In this document: positions 1-10,560 of the stretch, one piece after another
Layout of the letters: every line of letters begins with the position of its first letter
Numbering within the stretch: position 1 is the first letter of the stretch
Source: Isoetes taiwanensis
Taxonomy: Eukaryota; Streptophyta; Lycopodiopsida; Isoetales; Isoetaceae
DNA: 64,000 bases
Assembly: GCA_021234155.1 (NCBI GenBank)
Contig: JAJEKV010000056.1
Location: 4,261,330 to 4,325,329 of the forward strand
Direction: 5' to 3'
The notes under the pieces: model-generated
The model's database searches: none
The model's input: the letters and a program-made list of their open reading frames with translations, nothing else
Told to the model about the DNA's origin: nothing
Made by a program: the position numbers and the translations under genes

Positions 1-2100
1 GTATGGAATGATCAATTTTCTCACTACTCTGAGTTATATGCTTTCTAACATGTTTTTTTATAAGGCAAAACTTGAGTATTTTCATCCCAAAATCTTCTGA
101 CAACATTTATCTCTTCAGGGGAAAGCGCATCAACCTCTTCTTCCTTACATGCATTGACGTTAGACCAACATTGAACTTTGCACTTATTTGTCTCCTAAAT
201 GCTTGGGCTAAATTTCCTTTGGGAATAGGAAGGCTTGAAAATGCTCTCTGATTAATCCCTTCTACTTTGAAATTTATGTGCCTGCATGGTTTCTCTCACA
301 TTAAAAATCATCTCTTTGATCACATGAAATTCCTTGGGATCTGCTATAGCAATGTGGTAAATGTGTGATCCTTTTTATAAAGTTGTGTGCCACTCTTCCT
401 TTTGAATCATCATCAATACAAGTCCTTACATGTGAAAAAAAAATTCTCTAACTCTTTTGAAAGTTCCTGTTGTCTTCTTTGACTCAACAGACATTCCTTT
501 TTCATCTGTAACTGCATTTGCAATGTTCTCCTTTTTCATTTCTCTAATCCACTTTCTAGATTCTTTTTTGGCTTCTAGCTCAAAGTAAATTCACCGATTA
601 GCAGAATCAATGCTTTCAAGAGCATGGAATAATTTAAGGGCTAAACTTAGCTATTTGGCGATTTTTTAGCACATTTTCAAAAAAAATTGGCTAAAGTAAA
701 TGAAAAAAATTGGGAAAAAAATAATAATTTTAGCTCAACTTTTTTCGGGACTGCGCCAACCCTGGAGCTCTTTAGCCAAACGCTAGAAAGTAAGAGCGTG
801 AAATTTTGTAGTGTTTAGCTAAACCATAGAAACTTTTAGAATGAATTTCGGGCTAGTTTAGCTAACATCATTATAGTTTATATGAAATATATGACTAGTA
901 GTTTAGTTTCTAGCATTATGAATTAATTTGAGTCCTAGACTTTACTAGTTAGCATTATTCTAGAATGTTTTCACAAAGAAAAATGACTAAAATAAGTGGA
1001 AACAATTGAAAAAAAGTATAGTAATTTGGTTTAATATTTTCTGTTGGCCACACCATAGAAATTTTTGGGATGATGTTTGGGTCAGTTTAGCTAAATGCTA
1101 GAAAGTATGAGAGGAAAAATATATAGAGTTTAGCTAAACCATAGAAAGTTTTGGGATTAATATCGAGCAAGTTTAGCTAAAGTTATTCTGGCTCATAAGA
1201 AATGCGCGATTAGTAATTTATTCCCTGTTCAAGAGAACTTACTATCAAATTGATACGAACAGGGGATTGCAATTCTAATTTCTTATAATTGCAATTGAAA
1301 TGATCACCATAAACTAGTTTATTCTGGAATTGAAGAACGATAGCAAGAACTGATTCAAATTTCCACCATCCAAGAAATCCCGCCATCTAATAGAATCATC
1401 TAAGAATTCTCGTGGCCAAGGGATCAATCCATGTCATCGACCCCTTTCTCCTCGGAGGAGGATTATTATTTTTGGAATAACTACCTTAAAATTCGTTATA
1501 TCAAATGTGATCGATGAATGAGCACTCACAAGACTTCAAGCACATGTTCGGCTAGTGCTTTTGGAATACCCCTATCAAATTTACACCCTTATGTAGAATG
1601 GGGGTTGTAAGTTATTACTTAAAAGCATGCAAGGTAAGGGATGTAGACCAAGCGGCAAGATACTACAATGCTGAAGACAATTGCTAGTTGTGAATCAAGA
1701 GAAGATAGTATTACCACAATATGGAAGACAATGTTGCGTGCTTGCTTTAAATGGAAGAATCTAGCGATAGGAAGGCTAGCTTTTAAACATATATGCAAAT
1801 GACAAGTATTTATATGGATTTTGGGAATCAGAAGCAGTTAATAATGCTTCAACCATCTAGAGCTTAAAACAACAATGTCATTTTCTGGAATTGAGAGTGT
1901 CCACATCAACTTTGTTGTCTAACAAAATTGAGATTGAATACCACAATTGCCTGAATGAGGTTGCAGCAATAATACATGCTAACGCATAGTCACACTCAAC
2001 CCAAGGACTGCAGTATTTTTGGTTGCACCAAAATCTAGAGTCAACAACATTTATAACTTAGATGGACAATGTTGTTAGGATGAGAATTTATCACAAATAG
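1..2100. other. No recognised gene; AT-rich decayed DNA
   Basis: No reading frame of useful length and no recognisable protein similarity in six frames. The sequence is AT-rich with short poly-A and poly-T runs and a local repeat (770-1185, listed separately). It is probably old transposon and intergenic DNA, but nothing here identifies the source. Confidence 0.6.
771..1185. repeat. Local direct repeat containing TTTAGCTAAA palindromes
   Basis: A segment of about 100 bp appears twice (about 771-870 and 1047-1185). Each copy holds GTTTAGCTAAACCATAGAAA, then a TTTTGGGAT-like stretch, then another TTTAGCTAAA and a GCTAGAAAGTA motif. TTTAGCTAAA is a perfect 10-bp palindrome. No coding potential is seen; origin unknown. 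Confidence 0.5.
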
Positions 2101-2107
2101 AGCGGCA

Positions 2108-2263
2108 CATGAGGAAGATCTCTTGCAAGTAGGACATAGCACAAATGAATACCTTGTGGACATGTATGTTAGACTTGAGAAAAAGAGACTTAATCTTTTG
2201 GCATCCAATGGTTACCATAGGCCAGCAGAAAATCTACTTCCTCACATGCAACGAACAGTAGGT
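2108..2263 (+). pseudogene. Short protein relic, possibly Helitron-type N-terminal region
   Basis: Fifty-two codons read open on the plus strand and include the run EYLVDMYVRLEKKRLNLL. This spacing (tyrosine, VDMY, then an acidic-basic LE..RL helix) recalls the Helitron_like_N region of Helitron Rep-helicase proteins. A TAG lies just upstream and no Rep or helicase motif follows within the next kilobase. It is therefore at best a small decayed piece. Assignment from memory of the family pattern; weak. Confidence 0.2.
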
Positions 2264-2759
2264 ACTAAACAACAAACATATTGAAACAACTTCAAATGGC
2301 AAGTGCCTTTATTAAGCCAACTCAAAAATAAAATGTTCGAAGAATTTCCAATCTTATTTTACTCGAGCATCTTGATTCTTCGATTATTGCAGGTTTTTTT
2401 TCTTGATTTTGGTATTACCCAGTTGTTGTTATTATCAACATGATCCCACGAATTTCAAAAGTTTAAATAGATACGCATCTTGACGTACCAATTTTGTGAA
2501 ACTGAACTCGAGCTACTAACTTTTCTAATACTTTCCCCAAGCCTACCATACTATTAGTTTTTCTATGTGGAACCTAATAAGATAACATATTACAACTATA
2601 CATCATTTTTTTCTATTTTGGTCTGGTAAATGATTTAGAGCAGCTTGATGCAACCTATGCCATTTCCCTCCCCCCCCCCAAAAAAAATGTAATTGTTTTT
2701 GAATTGATGCCATTGAACCATATAAAAAGAAAAGAAATGCAGACTTAAAGGAAGAGCAT

Positions 2760-4250
2760 GGAGAATTGAATTGAATAACTGTTATCGTCTTTGGAGACCG
2801 TGAGGTCTATCGGATCCAATACAAAAAATAGAGCACAATAAGACTATTGTTGTTTACCATTAAAAAACCACCGTCCTGAAGTGTTTTCAAGGGAAAAAAC
2901 AATAGCAATAATAGATTCGTTGAGAACCTGTATATCTGTACATTTATACATGTCAATGTGATGATGCATGGTTTATTTCATTTCGCCATTACTGTAGTTG
3001 TCTGCAAGAGCAAATATAGTGGCTGATTCAGTGTAATCAAGTTAATATCATCCATGAATACTTGCAACATCCCATGTAACTCTAGAGAGTATGTCTTTCA
3101 TCTTCAATGGCTCCCATCTCACAATATTACCATATACTTTTTCACGCTCCTCACATTTTACAATTCTGAAGCGGTACAGTGCAAATGGACACAATTGTTC
3201 AACGCCTTTTCATGGAGGTAATGAACTCTACTCTAAGATTCTGTATATTTGAACCACCTCTACACTATATCAGATGATATGAGGAGTACCTTGGTTTTTG
3301 CAAAGTTGACCTGTATTTTAGTATTTCGCAGAAAGTGCTCAATGCATCCAGATGTTGTTGCATACTTGCTAGGGTGTGAGCTAATGGATCCACATGATCT
3401 GTATATATCAAGTGCCAATGAGGTAAGTAGCGAACCGAGCCCCTCACCTACCATGTTGGACAAGCCATTCCTTCAGTTGATCAATATACAATCCAAATAG
3501 CATGGGAGATAGTGGACATTCCTGACATGCTCCCACACTGCTGTTGATGAGGTGGCATGATGGAGGCATTCAAGCCTTGACTATCTCATACAACCTATAT
3601 ATATTATATTTTGCAGTTTTTGTGGCGTAGCAGGGATAATCTCTCCCACAGATTCTCCCTAGGCACATGTCGAAAAGCTTTGCAAAATCCACGAAGCAAC
3701 AATACAGATCATGCCATTTATTGTTTTTGTTTAGTAGGGTGCGCAATATTAAATTTGATGCATTGTGGAATGCTTAGTTTTAAAACCTACCTGTCCAAGT
3801 GTATATACTCCTATCTCCTCTGGCCATGATGTTAATTGTTGTTCAAAGATTTCGACAAGCAATTTTCCCAAGAGAGGACAAACCATAATGGTGCAGTAAT
3901 TGGCAGGACAACGTTGATCCCCTACTTTATATATTGAAATTACTCAGTTGATAGTCCATTGCAGGGAGAAGCCTTCTTGGACTGCTCCATTGAACAAATT
4001 AGTCACGACTAGGACAAATTTGAAGTCCAGCCCACTTCAATAAATATGTCTGCATATTATCTAGATCTTCTGCCTGCCATTTCAGAGTCATTGCAAGCTA
4101 TGGATAAGATTTGCCTTTGTTAACATTATTCCGGACCATATTAGGATCATAGAGTTGCATCAAGTACTGCACCCACAGTCTGGAGAGATGTTGGCAAGAG
4201 GCCACATACGTTTGTGCAATTCTCAAAATGTTTTGAGGTGAAGGTCAAGA
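2760..4250 (-). pseudogene. Decayed LINE (reverse transcriptase and 3' end), minus strand
   Basis: Read on the minus strand, the segment gives in order LINE reverse transcriptase pieces split over frames. KWAG lies near 4020. An FVDFAK.FDM-like motif lies near 3670 (the FVDFSKAFD block of other LINEs here). CPLSPMLFGLYIDQLKEWL lies near 3490, then a YTDHV relic of YADDV and MQQHLDALSTFCE near 3400, then VNFAKTKVLL. The 3' end near 2795-2808 carries AGACC-TCAC-GGTCT, the hairpin shared by LINEs of this window, followed by an ATTCA-repeat tail at 2760-2780. Stops and frameshifts are many, so it is an old dead copy, diverged from the copies at 59-64 kb. Confidence 0.75.
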
Positions 4251-5757
4251 AGGAAAAACATTTCCTATTGATGCTATAAAAGCTCTGTACTACTTGATTG
4301 CTTGTGATGGAGAGCTGGATTAACTAGTAGTCTGAGCTTTTTTTGAGATCTTTGTACTCATGATCGAACCTTTTGTTTCGAGGGATGGTGAATGTGGTGT
4401 ATTGGTGTGTCTTCTACCAAAACATTACTCTGCTATCCTCAGAAGTACTAATGAGCTTGGCAGATTGTTGTTCCAATGTGGGAAATTGCAACATCCCCGA
4501 TATCAGCTCTGTTAATAGTTGGGCATAATCTTTTGCTAATGAAGCTGAGGCATGCAGGAGCTAGGAGGTGGCCTTATATTGGAGTTGTATTGGTTGTCAA
4601 TCGACTATGACGAAGAGGGGTTGATGATCGAATTCACCTCCTCATCTCTACCGTGTGTGTCACTTGTACATGTGTTGAGAAGATGCAGACCTTGCTTACC
4701 TAGGAGCGCGGAATCCACCATGTTGGATCACCCACTCTAGTTTTCCTGACGACAAATGTAAGAGGAGGAGGAAGATGGCCATTATATGCAACTATTGCGA
4801 AGATGTTGCACATTTGAACTAATTGTCTTTCAAAGTGTCTTGCATCAGCTGTTATATATGACCAAAGGTATGTCGTAGTTTGAAGATGCAACATATCCTA
4901 GAGAAGATGGGAAGTGAAAGAGAGGAGAGGAAAGTGTGTGGGCTAGATAGAAAAATATGCGGTACCATTACATAATATAGCAGGCAAAATATAGGATTGA
5001 TTGTTTAGAAGCTTTTGTGAGTTTGAAGCATATGTTTTTGGTTAGTTAATAGAGAATGTTGGTTTATATGAGCTTCTAAGGTAGAGTGAAGACTAAAAAT
5101 ACATGAATGATGTTTAAACATCCACCAAATTGAGTGTTACAGCCTCCTGTAGAACACTCGCCGCATCCGACAGCTCGTGTTTTACTGGAGCTATAACACT
5201 CTTGGGAGTCGGGCCAGGGTGTTATCTACCCATAGTTCTTTTTCTTAGTTGCCTCCCTTCTCCCTCTCGATATAATATAAGAGGTACACGATTGCTAAGA
5301 TCTTGAGCAGCTGCAAATAAAACGTGCTTTCTAATGATTGATGGAATTTGGCAACCAACATATATGGCTGCAAAAATTATTTTGTCACATTTCCATTAGA
5401 GTAAATACACAGAGATGGGAGTTTTCCTATTGACGTGGCATGTAAAAGGCAGTGAAGTAAAATGCAAAGGACCGAGGTGCATTTCACGCTGAGTGCATAA
5501 AATGGTGATGATAAACAATTACCAAACAATGTCAACAAGGATGAGTGAGTGGATAAAAGATCAACAAACTTTTCATGTCGATACATAATTGTTGAAATTG
5601 CATAAATACAGGCACCTGCTGAATGAGCTCTCGAGCATGGAACAGATTCGTGATGGCCTTAACCATCCGGGCTTAAGTTAATTCATTGTCAGTTTTTTTT
5701 TTTTACTGCCAGATTTTAAGTTAGGCCGGAAGAGAGAGATGAAAGGCATGTGAGCAG
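4251..5757. other. No recognised gene
   Basis: Small open frames exist on both strands but none shows a recognisable domain or a start context. An imperfect inverted repeat (GAGTGTTACAGC near 5142 and its partner ending AACACTC near 5203) could be a small MITE-like hairpin. The stretch 5600-5757 lies 3' of the DUF1677 gene. Confidence 0.5.
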
Positions 5758-6096
5758 TTAAGACAAGAGCAATCTTGGATCTGGAATTGGCATAGATGTT
5801 CGTCTAGACAGAAGCTTCCTCATTGCAGAGGCGGTAACAGCGACATGAGTAGCAGGCTTCTGCTTAATTGCCGAATTGAAGGTGGAACAAACAAGCATAT
5901 GAGAACGTAAGGCAGAGCTTAAACAAGGATGGGTGCTGCGGCCATGTTCTTCCTTGGCAGCTTCTGCACAAAGCCCACAAACATAATGCCCAAAAAACGA
6001 CTTTTTAATCCGACCCACGTAGTCAGGAGTGCATTCTTCAAGGTGGCCACAGCATTCGCATCCGGCATGCACTGTCATATCGCTGTAATCTGCCAT
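5758..6096 (-). CDS. DUF1677 family protein
   Basis: A 112-residue protein from the ATG at 6096 to TAA at 5758-5760. It starts MADYSDMTVHAGCECCG and keeps the family hallmarks: CECCG..EECT near residues 13-22, Y.GR(I)KK, then the CGLCAEAAKEEHGR block and a C-terminal HM..C.TFNS element. The cysteine pairs suggest a small zinc-binding fold; molecular function is not known to me. The frame extends 32 codons upstream to 6192, but a TATAAA lies inside that extension at 6161-6167. Transcription from it would start near 6133, so the downstream ATG is the likely start. The frame is intact in a single exon, making this the best candidate for a working host gene in the window. It lies between an old LINE relic and a tandem duplication. 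Confidence 0.8.
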   Translation of the reverse strand: MADYSDMTVHAGCECCGHLEECTPDYVGRIKKSFFGHYVCGLCAEAAKEEHGRSTHPCLSSALRSHMLVCSTFNSAIKQKPATHVAVTASAMRKLLSRRTSMPIPDPRLLLS

Positions 6097-6160
6097 GAAA
6101 TTGCAAGCAAAAATGAAGCAGCTGCAGAAGTGAATGGAACGGGCAAGTTGATGGGTGGAA

Positions 6161-6167
6161 TTTATAG
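6161..6167 (-). promoter_or_regulatory. TATA box of the DUF1677 gene
   Basis: The minus strand reads CTATAAAT at about 6160-6168, some 65-70 bp upstream of the ATG at 6096. With a start 25-35 bp downstream it would leave a 5' UTR of about 35-40 nt. It supports the shorter protein start. Confidence 0.5.
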
Positions 6168-6939
6168 AAAGGCATATGGAGTCTCCAGCCACAGAGATCG
6201 CCTTTCTGTTTGTGAATGGGTATGGTAATGTGGCTGCGCTTTTATTTCACGTGGATGTATTTATCAAGTGGCCTGCTCCATTTGTCTCGTGCCCTTGCAA
6301 AGCAATCTGTGTACACATGTACACAGTTTGGAGATTCTTGTCTTGTGCTCTTTACGACTACCTCACTTCTTGGCTACACACTTATCTAGTTTTCCTTCTG
6401 CAATTTCCCAACACGCCCTTGTGGACATTTTCCTCCCTACTTTGTAGCCACATATTTTCATTAATATACTTCTTCCATTCTTATGCCTTGTGGTCTTTTT
6501 CTTTGGATATTTTGAGTTAGTGCTCTTGCCCCATTACCCAATCCACAAAGCAACGTAGCTCCTGAAACTGACTAAAGCAGCCAGGTGGATTCGTTTGGGT
6601 GAACCTGAAAGGATAGCCTCAAGTGAATCCTCTGATTGACGTGGCCTCCACCTATCCTTGAGGAAGACCTCTCTTTCTCTCTCATCATTGCATAAGTATC
6701 ACGGCGTGGTAAGTTTCCTTTCAATTTTCAATTTTGATGCCATCGAAATTTTAGAATGGTTTAAAGGTGGAGACCCGATATTAATTCTTGGGTCAAAGGA
6801 CATCAATTCCCGTATCAAAGGTAAAACAATTTGTTTTTCTTACCTTGGCCATATATCGATTTTCCATAAGAATACCATTTAGTCCATTTACGTGTTGACC
6901 AACTTACCACATTGTACACCATTCTAGTGGATCAAGAGC

Positions 6940-7620
6940 ATGAGATGATAAAGATCCAGTTAAATTATAGAATGATTATGATTTGCAATTTTGTTGCCAA
7001 ACAATTTGCTACCATATTAAACACTAAGCTTAATATGTGGGCTGACCAAATGGAGTTAGTGCTATGGGACAAGCAGGATTAGATCTGAGTGGTCTACCAT
7101 AGATCATTTGATTACTCTGCATGCCATGATAGATTCATTTACTAGCAAGGAAACGCCTATGCCCTTTTTGTGAATTACGCTAAATCGTTTGACACAGTGA
7201 ATAGAAATAATCCTTGGCAATGAATGGAGTTACTTGGAGTTTTAGTGGAGCTAAGACAAGAGTTCAAGTTATTCTACGAAAAGGTCTTAGTACATCTTTC
7301 CTTTCCTTATGTAAAAAAGTGTGAATTGGAGTCAAACAGGGACGCCCCCTGTCTCCTATGTTGTTCTAGTTATTCATTGGCGAGCTAGAAAATTGGATGA
7401 TTGAGCATGGGGGAGATGGAAATAAAATAGATCATTTGGCATCCTACTATAAGGGCATGTCAATAGAGTTGGTAAGCTCATATAAATATTTAAAAGCTAT
7501 GTATAACATGCAACGTAGAAGTGGTAAAGCTGAAATTTGGAATTTTAACATGAAAAGGATGTTATAGAAGGCCCTTGTCTAGATAGTATTGCTATACGGA
7601 TGTAAGGTTTGGGGGCCAAT
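6940..7620 (+). pseudogene. LINE reverse transcriptase relic (copy E)
   Basis: Aligns by eye with the reverse transcriptase of the LINE at 60.6-62.8 kb. The order is the NYRMIMICNF block (6965), the GQAG block (7070), a FVNYAKSFDTV-like remnant of FVDFSKAFD (7170-7200), GVKQGRPLSPML (about 7330-7365), then YGCKVWGP (about 7598-7618). Several blocks and the YADD region are deleted, and stops and frameshifts are frequent. Both LINE ends are lost; the similarity stops at about 7620, where a different coding relic begins. Confidence 0.8.
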
Positions 7621-8843
7621 CTAAGGCACATGAGGGGTCTCGACTATGAAGTCTGCCAGGTTCTATTCTAGGAAGTGCTAGATGAGAAGACCTATAAGTG
7701 ATTATATAGGTGAGCATTTCTTCAAGACAAGGGCAAAGACACTAAGAACTATTGCGTTCTTGAAGAAGGAGAGTTTTGAATATGTGAAGGATAATTTCCC
7801 GAAGAAATATACCTCCTTCACATATTTTAGGACAGTTGTGCCAGGATTTGACAATGCCAGCTTGATTGTCATAGGTACTCTGCATAATAAATGGGTTACA
7901 AACGGAGTGACGAAGGAAGGAATTTACGATAACATACCGCCTGCCTTGGCGAGGTTGATACAAAATACGGTCTTGCAGAGAGAGGATACCGAAGGCTTCT
8001 GTTGCAAAGTGGAACTGATTGATAGCAGGGGGGGGCAAGTTGTGTGCACTCATGTACCAGTATCCTTGATTGTTCTAGACACTAGGGGCATAAGTCCAAT
8101 GTGGGACAAAACCACACTAACAAATTTCTTTAATACAAATGTGTAGAACACCACTGCCGACTCTTTCTGGATCATGTGCCTTGCAAGACCAGAGCATAAT
8201 TTTCTGCTATCGTCTGCGTTGGATAACTTGGACTCTAGGTCCAGAGTCTATATTGGCATATATGAGGATGAACACAACAAAACTTCAGCCCACTGCAGGT
8301 GCTCGTATTGAAGATATTGACCTAAAGGTTCTAGTTTGCCAGTCATACTTAGGAACTGCCACCAGTTCTAGCACGTATTGAAGAAGAGGCAGACGGAGAG
8401 AGTGAAGCCATGTCTGAGAAATAGCCTCAGAGACAATTGGCAAGGCATGCCAAGGGACATAATCATGAGAAACCAGTTGGGACCTGCCATGTGTTCTTAT
8501 CTTGTGCAGAAGCTGGTACAGACAGAAACATTAGTCTTTGATTACTTCTCCTGTGGTTTGTTTGGCCGGGCTGCATTGATCCATAAGAAATTTTGCATTG
8601 TGTTTGAGCATGAGCCAGCCAGGTGACAGTGCGTGCATGGCATTCTTAGTAGGCTTGACTGTCTCTTAAACTTCATCCTGGCTGCAGTCCCTGTGACCGA
8701 GAAACAAGGTACTATTGTTGAACAAGTTGCAGGGCAATCAAGTCAACAAATACATGAGATGTTCCTGATGTAGACTATGATGTGATCAAGAATAGGGAGT
8801 TCGATCTAGACATTCTCAATGATCTCGAGTTCACTGCCAGAGG
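7621..8843 (+). pseudogene. Unidentified protein relic, copy E (possible methyltransferase-like C-terminus)
   Basis: Three overlapping open frames (7682-8146, 8139-8381, 8378-8626) carry one diverged coding sequence with frameshifts between them. Frame 1 includes GEHFFKTRAKTLRTIAFLKK, LARLIQNTVLQRED and DTRGISPMWDKTTL. Frame 3 includes RDNWQGMPRDIIMRNQL and then LVFDYFSCGLFGRAALIHKK followed by FCIVFEHEPAR. That last block has the look of motif I of amino-DNA methyltransferases (D.F.G.G, then an acidic residue), but I see no clear DPPY motif, so this is only a hypothesis. The copy is truncated at the duplication breakpoint inside the C-terminal acidic tail. No known plant gene is recognised. 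Confidence 0.45.
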
Positions 8844-9447
8844 GTTTGGAGATTCTTGTCTTGTGCTCTTTATGACTACCTCACTTCTTGGCTACACACT
8901 TATCTAGTTTTCCTTCTGCAATTTCCCAACACGCCCTTGTGGGCATTTTCCTCCCTACTTTGTAGCCACATATTTTCATTAATATACTTCTTCCATTCTT
9001 ATGCTTTGTGGTCTTTTTCTTTGGATATTTTGAGTTAGTTCTGTTGCCCCATTACCCAATCCACAAAGCAAAATAGCTCCTGAAACTGACTGGAGGTGGA
9101 TTCGTTTGGTTGAACCTGAAAGGATAGTCTCAAGTGAATCCTCTGATTGACGTGGCCTCCACCTATCCTAAGGAAGATTTCTCTTTCTCTCTCATCATTG
9201 CATAAGTATCACGGCGTGGTAAGTTTCCTTTCAATTTTGATGCCATCCAAATTTTAGAATGGTTTAAAGGTGGAGACCCGATATTAATTCTTGGGTCAAA
9301 GGACATCAATTCCCGTGTCAAAGGTAAAACAATCTATTTCATTTCTTACCTTGGCCATATATCGATTTTCCATAAGAATACCATTTAGTCCATTTACGTG
9401 TTGACCAATATAGGAACTTACCACATTGTACACCATTCTAGTGGATC

Positions 9448-10560
9448 AAGAGCAGGAGATGATAAAGATCCATGTAAATTATAGAATGATTATGATTTGC
9501 AATTTTTTTGCCAAACTATTTTGCTACATATTCTAAACGAGGTGCACCCTGGACAACCACAGTCGTCGGATTCGTCGTACAACCACAGTCGTCGGATTCG
9601 TCGATCCTACGATCTAGATCGTATGTTGGGGCCTCTGGGCACCTCTCATTTCGCCTATAGTCATTTATGATTGAGGCACCTATGATTTTGAAATATGAAA
9701 TACGATTTCACCTAACGTTTTGAGGGAATATTGAACCTCTATACGATTTTGCCTAAGATTTTAGAATATGAAATACGGGGGCTCGAACCTCTACCAAAAT
9801 AACTCAACGCCCTAATAAGACTACTTTAACCAATGTACCCAGTGAGCTAATGTGATTATTTTTTTATCTTGAATCTGTGTTTTTTTTTATAACAACCCAT
9901 TCAATTATTTTAGGTCAGGAATTGGTATTTTTACATCCATATCAAATCCCCCTGGAACCCCCCGTTATTTTGCTATATATTAAACACTAAGCTTAATATG
10001 TGGCCTGAGCAGATGGGGACAAGCAGGATTAGATCTGAGTGGTCTACCATAGATCATTTGATTACTCTGCGTGCCATGATAGATTCATTTACTAGCAAGA
10101 AAAAGCCTATGCTCTTTTTGTAGTGTTTGACACAGTGAATAGAAGTAATCCTTGGCAATGAATGGAGTTACTTGGAGTTTTAGTGGAGCTAAGACAAGAG
10201 TTCAAGATATTCTACAAAAAGGTCTTAGTACATATTTCCTTTCCTTATGTAAGAAAGTGTGAATTGGAGTCAAACAAGGATGCCCCCTGTCTCCTATGTT
10301 GTTCTAGTTATTCATTGCCGAGCTAGAGAATTGGATGATTGAGCATGGGAGAGATGGAAATAAAATAGATCATTTGGCATCCTACTATAAGGGCATGTCA
10401 ATAGAGTTGGTAAACTCATATAAATATTTAAAATCTTTGTATAACATGCAACGTAGAAGTGGTAAAGCTGAAATTTGGAATTTTAACATGAAAAGGATGT
10501 TATAGAAGGCACTTGTCTAGATAGTATTGCTATACGGATGTAAGGTTTGGGGGCCAATCT
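9448..10560 (+). pseudogene. LINE reverse transcriptase relic (copy F), split by a SINE
   Basis: Same LINE relic as 6940-7620, here interrupted at 9533-9965 by a SINE-like insertion. The blocks GQAG (10018), GVKQGCPLSPML (about 10270-10300) and YGCKVWGP (about 10538-10558) remain recognisable. The QGCPLS motif is kept here and altered to QGRPLS in copy E. It is dead: stops, deletions, no YADD. Confidence 0.75.
9533..9965 (-). mobile_element. tRNA-like SINE with 16-bp target site duplication
   Basis: A 433-bp insertion present only in copy F and flanked by TATTTTGCTACATATT (9517-9532) and TATTTTGCTATATATT (9966-9981), one mismatch. Copy E has a single similar sequence at the matching place. 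On the minus strand a TAGCTCACTGGGT box (9838-9850) lies about 50 bp upstream of GGTTCGAGCCCC (9779-9790), matching tRNA A and B boxes of an internal RNA polymerase III promoter. A roughly 25-bp unit with ACAACCACAGTCGTCGG occurs twice at 9554-9605. No long poly-A tail is obvious. Long target duplication and pol III boxes support a SINE; the tRNA of origin is not resolved. Confidence 0.65.

Larger units (their letters stand above)
6326..8843. repeat. Tandem segmental duplication E/F, first copy
   Basis: First copy of a direct tandem duplication. The shared breakpoint word GTTTG lies at 6326-6330, at the junction 8844-8848 and at the far end 11789-11793. It holds a transcribed-looking AT-rich leader (6331-6930), a LINE relic and an unidentified protein relic. 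The copies are about 95% alike by eye. Confidence 0.85.

Noticed and set aside
5929-6228. Plus-strand ORF of 99 residues over the DUF1677 gene
   Set aside because: Shadow of the conserved minus-strand gene with no domain of its own.
6155-6520. Hydrophobic 121-residue plus-strand ORF, also 8856-9038
   Set aside because: AT-rich sequence giving Leu/Phe/Ser-rich text; it spans the duplication breakpoint and has no family pattern.
9778-9854. Functional tRNA gene
   Set aside because: Only A- and B-box-like words are present; no cloverleaf, acceptor stem or anticodon arm can be drawn, and it lies inside a SINE.
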